Assembly (NCBI GenBank): GCA_036399015.1
Contig: DASWNW010000036.1
Location: forward strand, 142,653 to 206,652
Direction of reading: 5' to 3'
Source: QHVT01 sp036399015
GTDB lineage: Bacteria; Acidobacteriota; Thermoanaerobaculia; Gp7-AA8
DNA: 64,000 nucleotides
Shown here: piece by piece, positions 56,935 to 64,000 of the stretch
How positions within the stretch are numbered: the stretch's first letter is position 1
Layout: every line of letters begins with the position of its first letter
Position numbers and translations under genes: made by a program
The notes under the pieces: generated by a model
Told to the model about the DNA's origin: nothing
What the model saw: the letters and a program-made list of their open reading frames with translations, nothing else
Databases searched by the model: none

Positions 56935-59407
56935 TCACGTGCGCATCGCGATCGCACCGGCGAGCGCCAGGAACACCGCCATCAGAGCCATCGCCCACTC
57001 GGAGAGCGTGGGGATGCCGGCGGGCGGACCGGTGGCTGCGTCGTCGTTCTCGATGATCCCCTCACCCTGCACGTCGGCGCCGGTCGCGCCGAAGATGTTG
57101 GTGACGTCGACGAAGAACGTCTCCTCCGGCTCCACCACCGTGTCTCCGATGACAGGGACGGTGATCGTTGTGAAGATACTTCCCGCCGGAATCACGCCGC
57201 TTCCCGTGGTGGGTGTGTAGTCGCCGGACGCGGTGGCGGTGCCGTCCGCGGTCGCGAACTCGAACGTCACGTCGCTGTCAGACGGCTCGGAGAGCTCGAC
57301 CCGGATGACGGCATTCACGACGCCCGAGTCTCCCTCCACCACTGTCACACCGCCGACGCTCAGGATTGGCGCGGGTCCGGGCCCGATGGCGTTCGAAAAC
57401 TCGGACGTATTCAGCGCGGTCAGGTCGGTGGCGGTGGCGGTGATGACCTGATCTGCCGGGACCGGCGGCAGGGTCGCAGCGATCGGCGCGTTCCCCGCAG
57501 CGTCGGTCGTGACGGTGATGAATCCGATGAATGTGCGTCCTTCCCCGAATCCTGACGGATCGGGTACATCGCTGCGAAAGAACTCCACGCGGAACGTCCG
57601 GTTGGGCGTGCTGTTGAACGTCCCGCTGACGAAGGTCGCGCCGGTCCCGATGCTGGTATCCGTCAGGATCGGGTAATTCTGCAGGTCGTTCGGGCCGGTG
57701 TCCGCATCGAGCGGATCGTTCGGAGTCACGCCATTCTCGGCGAGATCGATGCCGAGGCCGCCGTTCCGGTCGATCGCGTTCGCGAGGATCTGATTGCCTG
57801 AGCCCCCCTCAACCACGATCCCGCCGAAGTGGTTGAACCGGATGGTGTTCTCTTCCACCACCACACCGGTGAGCCCGAGCGGTGTGGGGGAGGTGAGGAG
57901 GACGCCGAAGACGCCGTTCGGCAGGGGGAGGCTTTCGTCGTCCAGCCGCGTCCCGATGAGATTTCCTCGACGATGTGTCCGGTCGACGGCGAGGATAGAG
58001 AACCCTGGCCGAGCAGGATGCAGTTCTGGCCGTTGCCGGAGATCACGTTTCGCGCGCCTCCCGTTCCGCCGACGATCGTGTCGCGACTTTCGACGACGAA
58101 CACTCCGTTCGTGTCGTTTCGGATCGCCGCCGTACCCGCGGCGTTGGTCCCGATCAGATTTCCGGCGATCACGGTGTCCCGGGCTAGTGCTTCGTCGAAG
58201 GGTGTGAGGACACCACCGACGAAAACGCCGCCGTGTCCATTGCCGGAGATGACGTTCCCCTGCCCGGCGGACGCGCCGCCGACAGTTGTTCTCCATGCGT
58301 TACGTACGACGATCCGTTATGGCCGTTTCCGAAATCCAGGGTCCCGCTGATGTCCGTTCCGATGAAATTGCCGGCGACGACGTTGTCTTCCGCCGGACCG
58401 CACGCATCGGAAGAGCACCACCCCCCGACGGCCACGCCGGACCAGGCATTCCCGGAGATGATGTTCCGAGCGTCCGCTTCCGCACCACCGACGACGGTAT
58501 TTCTCGCGCCGAAAAGAGACACGCCAAACGACCCGTTCGGCACGAGCGCCGTGCCGGTAACGTCCGTTCCGACGCGATTCCCCTGCAAAACGTTTCCGAC
58601 CGGATGATCGCTACCGCCGCCGAACGATCCCGAAATCGAGACTCCCTCGTGACCGTTTCCGGAGATGACATTTCCCTCGCCCGGCAGGGTTCCGCCGATG
58701 CGGCTGTCGTCGCTTCCTTGAATCGAGATGCCAGGGGTCCCGTTCGCGACCGCGACGGTGCCGGTCGCGTCGACGCCGATGAAGTTTCCCTGCACGACCC
58801 TCCCGTCCGGCGCGCCGACGCCGGCCTGTCCGCGGAAGAGAATCCCCATCGATCGATTGCCGGAAATGACGTTGCGATCGCCCTCCGCAGGTCCGCCGAT
58901 GACCGCCCCGTCGGCGGCCGGCTCGAGGCGGATCCCCTCGAAATTCGGCAGGGCCACTGCGCCCGAGGCATCGACGCCGACATAGTTCCCGACGATCGTC
59001 GTCCCGGCGCTATGGACCAGGATTCCGGCCTGGCCGAAGTCGCCGATCACCAGTCCACGGACGGTGGTCGGCCCGGCGGAGATCGTCAACCCGTTCCCGA
59101 AGCCGATCCCGGGGCCGTCGAGCGTGACGATCGGCGTTCCCGAGAATCCCGGCTGCGTCGTGCCGTCGATGGTGACGGCATCGGTGATGGCAGGGAGCTC
59201 CGGCGCCGGTGCGATGACCTGCGGGCCGCCGCCGCCGATGTTGAAGTGGATCGCATCCGCCCCGGGAGTGGCGTTCGCGTCGAGGATCGCCTGCCGCAGC
59301 GATCCAGCCCCCGAATTTGCCGTTGTGGTGACGGTGAAGACCGCCGCGAGCGAGGTAGTGGCGGTGGTCGTCGAAACGAGCCACAGCAGGACGCATCGCA
59401 GGAGCAT
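56935..59407 (-). pseudogene. IPTL-CTERM beta-helix / Calx-beta surface protein (paralogue B), two frameshifts
   Basis: Same architecture as paralogue A: signal peptide, SGAGSLRQAILDANATPG, beta-helix with GNVISGN repeats, Calx-beta (VVEGDSGVVNAVIRVELS), IPTLSEWAMALMAV tail. The reading frame breaks twice: near 58314, where one base is missing before codons reading IVVRNAWRTTVGG, and near 57961-57964, where a run of four T has become three (expected reading EENLIGTRLDD). Restoring one base at each gives an uninterrupted 824-residue protein, close to the 826 of paralogue A. Two single-base losses in the same direction could be sequencing or assembly error as easily as real decay; a slippery-site mechanism is not supported. 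Confidence 0.85.
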
Positions 59408-59430
59408 GCGAACAGCATATCCTGTGCGCC

Positions 59431-61059
59431 ATGGCCACTCCCGGACAGCGTCCCGCCGAGGACATGCTCGTCAACGTGCCGCGCCTCGTGGCGGCGTATT
59501 ACGCCGAGCGGCCCGATCCGAACGTGCGCGACCAGCGCGTTGCGTTCGGCACGTCGGGTCATCGCGGGTCGGCGCTGAAGGTCGCGTTCAACGAGCTGCA
59601 CATCCTCGCCACGACGCAGGCCATCTGCGACTACCGCCGGCAGCAGCGCATCGACGGGCCGCTGTACCTCGGCATCGACACGCATGCGCTCTCCGAGCCG
59701 GCGTTCGTCTCCGCGATGGAGGTGCTGGCGGCGAACGGGGTCGAGGTGATGATCGACGCGCAGCGCGGCTACACGCCCACGCCTGTCATCTCCCACGCGA
59801 TCCTCACGTACAACCGCGGACGCAAGGACGGACTGGCGGACGGCATCGTCGTCACGCCGTCGCACAACCCGCCCGAGGATGGAGGGTTCAAGTACAACCC
59901 GCCGCATGGAGGGCCGTCGGAGACCGGCGCCACGAAGGCGATCGAGCAGGCGGCGAACGAGTTGATGGGGGAGCCGTCGCGCATCCGCCGCGTGCCGTTC
60001 GCGCAGGCGCTGCGCGCGTCGACGACACACAGCCACGATTACATCGCCGCCTACACCGGCGACCTGGGCGCGGTCGTCGATCTCGACGCGGTCCGCGCGT
60101 CGGGACTGCGCATCGGCGTCGACCCGCTCGGCGGCGCCGGGGTCGCTTACTGGAGCGTGATCCGCGAGCGCTACGGCCTCGACGTCGAGATCGTGAACGA
60201 ATCGGTCGACCCGACGTTCCGCTTCATGACTCTCGACTGGGACGGGAAGATCCGCATGGACTGCTCGTCGCCGTTCGCGATGGCCGGTCTCATCGCGCTG
60301 CGCGACCGCTTCGACGTGGCGTTCGGCAACGACACTGACAACGACCGCCACGGCATCGTCACCCGCAGCGCCGGGCTGCTCAACCCGAATCACTACCTCG
60401 CGGTCGCGATCTCGTATCTCTTCACGAACCGGCCGGAATGGCGCGACGATGCGGCGATCGGCAAGACGGTCGTCAGCAGCAGTCTGATCGACCGCGTCGC
60501 GGCGAGCCTCGGCCGCAGGTTGTACGAGGTGCCGGTCGGCTTCAAGTGGTTCGTCGATGGATTGCTCGCCGGCACCCTCGGCTTCGGCGGCGAGGAGAGC
60601 GCGGGGGCCTCGTTCCTGCGCCGCAACGGCAGCGTCTGGACCACCGACAAGGACGGCATCATCATGGGATTGCTGGCGGCGGAGATGACCGCGCGCACCG
60701 GCCGCGATCCCGGCGAGCTCTATCGGCAGCTCGCCGAGCAGCACGGCGCGCCCTACTACGCCCGCACCGACGCCGCCGCCACGCCCGAGGAGAAGGCGCT
60801 GCTCGGGAAGCTGTCGCCGTCGCAGGTGACGGCGAAGGAGCTGGCGGGCGATCCGATCGAGGCGACCCTCACCAACGCCCCCGGCGACGGGAACGCGATC
60901 GGAGGCTTGAAGGTGACGACGCGCAACGGCTGGTTCGCGGCGCGCCCATCGGGGACGGAGAACATCTACAAGATCTACGCGGAGAGCTTCGTGAGCGAGG
61001 AGCATCTGCGTCGCATCCAGGAGGAGGCGCAGGCGGTCGTCACCGCGGCGCTTCGCTGA
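59431..61059 (+). CDS. pgm: Phosphoglucomutase (alpha-D-glucose type)
   Basis: 542 residues with all four domains of the alpha-D-phosphohexomutase family: catalytic phosphoserine Ser144 in VVTPSHNPPEDGG, metal-binding loop FGNDTDNDRHG, sugar loop GGEESAGASFLRR, phosphate loop ARPSGTENIYKIY, plus FGTSGHRGS and GFKWFVDG. It interconverts glucose-1- and glucose-6-phosphate in the cytoplasm and feeds glycogen, cell-wall sugar and trehalose pathways; the GH13 enzyme in the window may use related glucans. Its 3' end overlaps the convergent AlkZ-like gene by 20 bases. Confidence 0.96.
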   Translation: MATPGQRPAEDMLVNVPRLVAAYYAERPDPNVRDQRVAFGTSGHRGSALKVAFNELHILATTQAICDYRRQQRIDGPLYLGIDTHALSEPAFVSAMEVLAANGVEVMIDAQRGYTPTPVISHAILTYNRGRKDGLADGIVVTPSHNPPEDGGFKYNPPHGGPSETGATKAIEQAANELMGEPSRIRRVPFAQALRASTTHSHDYIAAYTGDLGAVVDLDAVRASGLRIGVDPLGGAGVAYWSVIRERYGLDVEIVNESVDPTFRFMTLDWDGKIRMDCSSPFAMAGLIALRDRFDVAFGNDTDNDRHGIVTRSAGLLNPNHYLAVAISYLFTNRPEWRDDAAIGKTVVSSSLIDRVAASLGRRLYEVPVGFKWFVDGLLAGTLGFGGEESAGASFLRRNGSVWTTDKDGIIMGLLAAEMTARTGRDPGELYRQLAEQHGAPYYARTDAAATPEEKALLGKLSPSQVTAKELAGDPIEATLTNAPGDGNAIGGLKVTTRNGWFAARPSGTENIYKIYAESFVSEEHLRRIQEEAQAVVTAALR

Positions 61060-62071
61060 CGAAGCGGAGCAGCCGCTCTCCCTCCTCTTCGAGCGCGGCG
61101 CGGGTGCGCTTGTCGAGCTTCACGAACGGCGTCAGGTCGACTTTCTTCTTCTCGATGGCCCAGGTGCCGGCGACGAAGCCGTCGACGAGGAAGGTCGGGA
61201 GGATGCGCAGGTTCTTCGTCGCCACGCGCGGGCGATGCTCGTCGTCGATGATGCGCGAGCGGTCGGCGTGGCCGAGGATGGCGCTGTCGAACTCACCGAG
61301 GAGGCGGACCGGCGCGTCGGTGTCTTCATCGGGTCGCAGGGCGTTGGGAAGATCGAAGAGCTCGCGCTTCTTCTCGTCGCGAAACGTCTCCAGCTTCGGA
61401 CGGAGCTCGTCGAAAAGCGCACGCGCACCGGCGAGGCCCGACCAGTTCTGAAAGTCGGCCGGCGTCGCGGGACCGAAGGCGGCGAGGTAGCGGAGGACGA
61501 GCTCCTTCGGCGCCGCCGGTTTCAGCTTCGCCTCGAGGAACGTCTCCGCGACCGCGAACGGCGCGTTCGGCGGATAGCTCCAGGTCGACTCGTCCGGCAC
61601 CATGAGCAGGGGAAGGTGCAGCCGGACGGTGTAGGCCATGGCACGCGCGTCGGTCTTCGGAAACCGCTCGCGCAGTTCCTCGAACGGCCGCGGCTGCTCC
61701 TCGAAGAACTCCCGCGCGATCCCGCACAACGCCTCGGCGTCGTACGCATTCTTCGTGATCCCCTCCGCGATGCGCGACAGCGCCGGCTGCAGCGCCGGCC
61801 GCCAGGAGAGGTAGTCGTTGCGCGACACGAGATGCAGCGTCCCCCGCATCATCGTCCCGCGCACGACCTTGCGCCGGCCGATCGCGTCGTGCAGCGCGTC
61901 GCGCGTGAACCCCTCCAGCCGCGTCCAGAGCGCAAGATATGGCGGCTTCGCCTCCTGCGCCTGCAGCCCGCCAACTGCTTCGATCGCCTTCTGCGGCGGC
62001 AGCGCCGCGCGCGTCAGGAGCAGCTGGCGCGCGAGGAGGGCACGGTTCAGGGCGCGGCGGGTGAGGAGCAT
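61040..62071 (-). CDS. AlkZ/YcaQ-like winged-helix DNA glycosylase family protein
   Basis: 343 residues of the winged-helix HTH_42 family. The sequence GGLQAQEAKPPYLALWTR places Gln37 and Gln39 in the Q-x-Q pair that is catalytic in E. coli YcaQ/AlkZ, a glycosylase that unhooks DNA interstrand crosslinks. Other blocks are RGTMMRGTLHLVSRNDYLSW and LLGEFDSAILGHADRSRII. Likely cytoplasmic DNA-repair or antibiotic self-protection role; genes of this family are often linked to genotoxin clusters, not seen here. Starts at ATG 62071. Confidence 0.85.
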   Translation of the reverse strand: MLLTRRALNRALLARQLLLTRAALPPQKAIEAVGGLQAQEAKPPYLALWTRLEGFTRDALHDAIGRRKVVRGTMMRGTLHLVSRNDYLSWRPALQPALSRIAEGITKNAYDAEALCGIAREFFEEQPRPFEELRERFPKTDARAMAYTVRLHLPLLMVPDESTWSYPPNAPFAVAETFLEAKLKPAAPKELVLRYLAAFGPATPADFQNWSGLAGARALFDELRPKLETFRDEKKRELFDLPNALRPDEDTDAPVRLLGEFDSAILGHADRSRIIDDEHRPRVATKNLRILPTFLVDGFVAGTWAIEKKKVDLTPFVKLDKRTRAALEEEGERLLRFVSEAPR

Positions 62072-62112
62072 GGGGGAAGCTTACCGGGGGCGGTGCACGT
62101 TAAACTACTTGC

Positions 62113-62268
62113 ATGGGCGCCCCGCCGAAACAGCAGAAGCCGGGAACCGGGATCGATCGCACCACGATCCACCGGCTTCTTGCGCTGTCGCCGGCGCAGC
62201 GGGTCGCGTTACTGGTCGCCGAGGCGCGCGCGCTCAGCGAGCTCGATCAGAAGCTCCGCATTCGATGA
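62113..62268 (+). CDS. Small protein, 51 aa, coupled to a nucleotidyltransferase
   Basis: 51 residues: basic Pro/Gln-rich N-terminus (MGAPPKQQKPGTGIDRTT) and a helical remainder (IHRLLALSPAQRVALLVAEA). Its stop (TGA 62266-62268) overlaps the next ATG (62265) as ATGA, a strong sign of co-translation. Size and arrangement fit the small partner (antitoxin-like) of a nucleotidyltransferase gene. No motif is recognised. It starts 41 bases from the divergent AlkZ-like gene. Confidence 0.72.
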   Translation: MGAPPKQQKPGTGIDRTTIHRLLALSPAQRVALLVAEARALSELDQKLRIR

Positions 62269-62783
62269 CCAGCGTCGTTCCGGCCGGCTTTGACGCCTTT
62301 CGCGCTCTGCGCGTTCTGGTCGGGCATGGCGTTCGGTTCCTCATCATCGGCGGAGTCGCGGCACGCGCGTGGGGATCGCCGTCGATGACGAACGACCTCG
62401 ACATCTGCTACGACCGGGGCGCTGCCAATCTCGACGCGCTGGCGGCCGCGCTGCGGGAGCTCGAGGCCACCTTGCGCGGCGCTCCTGCCGGCTTGCCGTT
62501 CCTCCTTGACGCAAAGTCACTGCGCATGGGGGACTCCTTCACCTTCGAGACCGTCGCCGGCAGCCTCGATTGCCTCGGCACGCCCAGCGGCACCAGCGGT
62601 TATCCCGATCTCATCCGGAACGCGACCGAGGTCGACCTCGCCGACGACGTTCGCGTCGCCATCGCCTCCATCGACGACCTCCTGCGCATGAAGCGGGCGG
62701 CGGGGCGGCCGAAGGACCTGATCGAGGTCGAGATCCTCTCCGCGCTCAAGGAGGAGCGGGAGAAGATGCCGGGCGTGGAGTGA
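62265..62783 (+). CDS. Nucleotidyltransferase-fold protein (AbiEii/MenT-like)
   Basis: 172 residues with a minimal nucleotidyltransferase core: LIIGGVAARAWGSPSMTNDLDICYDR (Gly-Gly, then the metal-binding DxD in DLDI), a third acidic position around SLDCLGTP, and a helical end (RMKRAAGRPKDLIEVEIL). Such domains occur in AbiEii/MenT-type toxins and in tRNA-modifying enzymes. Co-translated with the upstream 51-residue protein, hence probably a two-gene module of toxin-antitoxin type. It overlaps the AraC gene if the latter starts at GTG 62780. Confidence 0.83.
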   Translation: MTSVVPAGFDAFRALRVLVGHGVRFLIIGGVAARAWGSPSMTNDLDICYDRGAANLDALAAALRELEATLRGAPAGLPFLLDAKSLRMGDSFTFETVAGSLDCLGTPSGTSGYPDLIRNATEVDLADDVRVAIASIDDLLRMKRAAGRPKDLIEVEILSALKEEREKMPGVE

Positions 62784-63532
62784 CGGCTGATTCGATGAGC
62801 TTCACGTATCGCGAGCTTCCGCCGTCGGCCGCTCTCGCCCCGTTCGTGCGTTGTTTCTGGACGCTCGAGGGGGAGCTGCCGCCGGTCGAGGAGCGGATCG
62901 TGCCGGACGGCTGTTTCGAGCTGGTCATCCATCGCGGCGAGCCGTTCCGGCAGAACGGGGAGCTGCAGAAGCCGGCCCTGCTGATCGGGGAGGTGCGGCG
63001 GGCCACGGTCGTCACACCCTCGCGCCACTGCGACGTGCTGGGGGTGCGCTTCCGGCCGGGCGGCGCGGCGGCGTTCTTCCGCTTCCCGATGTCGGAAGTG
63101 CGCGACGCGATCCTGCCGGCGGAGGAGGTGCTGCGCCTCGACGGCCGCGACCTCGTCCAACTGCTCCTCGAGCGAAGGACGCCGCCTCGGCAGTGGCGAG
63201 CGGTCGCCGCGGCGGTCGAGATCATCGAGCGGAGGAAGGGGAACGTGCGCATCGGCGCGCTGGCGAAACACATCGGCGTCAGCGAGCGGACGCTTCAGCG
63301 CTCCTTCGAGGAGAGCGTCGGCATCCTCCCCAAGACCTTCGCCCGCCTGACCCGTTTTCAGGCGCATCTCGCCGCGCCGGAGCGCGACGCCGGCTACGTC
63401 GACGCCTCCCATCTCACCCGCGACTACCACGAGTTCGCCGGCGTCACCCCCGCCGCCTACGAACGGGAGCGCCACGAGCTCCGTGACAACTTTGCCGGAA
63501 ACGTACAAGACGCCGACGGCACCCTCCTCTAA
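62780..63532 (+). CDS. AraC-family regulator with DUF6597-like N-terminal domain
   Basis: 250 residues (245 from ATG 62795). N-terminal ligand-type domain (YRELPPSAALAPFVRCFWTLEG, PDGCFELVIHRG, LGVRFRPGGAAAFF) of the DUF6597 group, and a C-terminal AraC double helix-turn-helix (IGALAKHIGVSERTLQRSFEE, GYVDASHLTRDYHEFAGVTP). It activates transcription of unknown targets; the DUF6265 gene 10 bases downstream is the first candidate. Start GTG 62780 gives a GTGA overlap with the nucleotidyltransferase stop, but ATG 62795 is equally possible; no clear Shine-Dalgarno for either. Confidence 0.88.
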   Translation: MTADSMSFTYRELPPSAALAPFVRCFWTLEGELPPVEERIVPDGCFELVIHRGEPFRQNGELQKPALLIGEVRRATVVTPSRHCDVLGVRFRPGGAAAFFRFPMSEVRDAILPAEEVLRLDGRDLVQLLLERRTPPRQWRAVAAAVEIIERRKGNVRIGALAKHIGVSERTLQRSFEESVGILPKTFARLTRFQAHLAAPERDAGYVDASHLTRDYHEFAGVTPAAYERERHELRDNFAGNVQDADGTLL

Positions 63533-63542
63533 GAAGGAACGC

Positions 63543-63968
63543 ATGAAAACGACGCTCCTCCTGCTCCTCCTCGCCTCCTTTCGATTGAACGCCGCCGAGC
63601 TCCCCGCCTGGATGTCCGGCACCTGGCAGAGCACGACGGACGGCGTGCGGATGGAAGAGCACTGGACCACGCCCGACGGCGGGCTGATGCTCGGCCTCCA
63701 CCGCGACGTCACCCCGAAGAAGACCAGCTTCGAGTTCATCCGCATCGAGCGCCGCGGCGACACGCTCGTCTACCTGGCCATGCCCGGCGGCCGCCCTCCC
63801 ACGGAGTTCCCGCTGAAGAGCGCCACCACCGACCGCATCGTCTTCGAAAACCTCGCGCACGACTTCCCGCAGCGAATCATCTACTGGCGGGTGGAGTCGC
63901 AACTCTGCGCGCGCGTCGAGGACGCGAAGCAGGGGGAGCAGTGGTGCTGGAGGCGGGTCGCGCCGTAG
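63543..63968 (+). CDS. DUF6265 family secreted protein
   Basis: 141 residues. Signal peptide (TLLLLLLASFRLNAAE) and a small beta domain: LPAWMSGTWQST, MEEHWTTPDGGLMLGLHRD, FENLAHDFPQRIIYWR. This matches the DUF6265 family, predicted lipocalin/barrel-like, function unknown. AAGGAA precedes ATG 63543. It follows the AraC gene by 10 bases and so probably shares its transcript. A partial repeat array begins after its stop. Confidence 0.85.
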   Translation: MKTTLLLLLLASFRLNAAELPAWMSGTWQSTTDGVRMEEHWTTPDGGLMLGLHRDVTPKKTSFEFIRIERRGDTLVYLAMPGGRPPTEFPLKSATTDRIVFENLAHDFPQRIIYWRVESQLCARVEDAKQGEQWCWRRVAP

Positions 63969-63975
63969 GAGGGCG

Positions 63976-64000
63976 CGGTTCCTCGGCGTTCCGCGGCGTT
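63976..64000. repeat. Start of a 9-11 nt repeat array, cut by the window edge
   Basis: GCGGTTCCTCG, GCGTTCCGCG, GCGTT: the same TTCCTCGG-type units as between dnaK and hspR. The array presumably continues outside the window. Confidence 0.55.

Overview
The window is 64 kb of very GC-rich DNA with strong GC bias at third codon positions. It comes from a Gram-negative heterotroph, most likely a soil Acidobacteriota; this is inferred from gene content only. The clues are two Calx-beta/beta-helix proteins with IPTL-CTERM tails, a dnaK gene paired with an HspR-type MerR repressor, an M13 and an M48 peptidase, DUF1579 and DUF72 proteins, outer-membrane and lipoprotein signals, and many unrelated secreted enzymes. 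There is no rRNA, no CRISPR array, no transposase and no prophage. Two adjacent tRNA genes (Lys-TTT, Glu-TTC) lie at 48.2-48.4 kb behind a clear sigma70-like promoter.

Layout. 1-2.6 kb: 3' part of a giant Ig-repeat/beta-helix surface protein, its terminator and a heptanucleotide tandem array. 2.8-6.6 kb: CPA2 antiporter, PilP/GspC-like protein, M48 lipoprotein protease, small hypothetical protein, SDR dehydrogenase. 6.7-11 kb: thioredoxin-fold/YyaL-like protein, OmpR-type regulator and its histidine kinase. 11.1-13.1 kb: ArsR-type regulator, DUF1579 and SRPBCC operon behind a perfect 16-bp palindrome. 13.4-14.3 kb: two convergent related RHH-like genes and a small disordered protein. 14.5-19.1 kb: phytoene-desaturase-like flavoenzyme, NAD(P)-binding epimerase-like protein, purine permease, BON lipoprotein. 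19.2-23.8 kb: low-complexity lipoprotein, DUF72, GH13 amylase, Bax-inhibitor-1 protein. 24-26.4 kb: dnaK and hspR. 26.4-30.1 kb: 21-bp tandem array, lipase-like hydrolase, double VOC protein, cold-shock protein, beta-ketoacyl synthase. 30.2-36 kb: PBP4-type DacB, class C-like serine hydrolase, class D beta-lactamase and an esterase, i.e. a wall/beta-lactam cluster. 36-39.5 kb: LytTR/LytS two-component operon with a WD40-like protein, then an XRE regulator with a degenerate S24-like domain. 39.9-45.2 kb: small XRE protein, receiver domain, M13 peptidase, PLP decarboxylase, porin. 45.3-49.7 kb: lipoprotein, DUF885 peptidase, zinc-ribbon protein, tRNAs, sialidase-like lipoprotein. 49.8-59.4 kb: secreted clan-A-like glycosidase, two IPTL-CTERM paralogues (one with two frameshifts) flanking an orphan periplasmic binding protein. 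59.4-64 kb: phosphoglucomutase, AlkZ-like protein, a 51-residue protein coupled to a nucleotidyltransferase, AraC regulator, DUF6265 protein.

The most unusual feature is not a gene. At least nine intergenic sites carry short tandem arrays with a strict 7-nt period. Most are built as an inverted pair: 4-6 units, a 20-42 nt unique loop, then 4-6 reverse-complement units. Unit sequence differs from site to site but the architecture is shared. The arrays sit flush against start and stop codons, and in one case the array encodes the signal peptide of dacB. Related arrays of 9-11 nt and 21 nt period are also present. They resemble in principle the heptanucleotide STRR sequences of cyanobacteria, but I know of no description of this inverted form.
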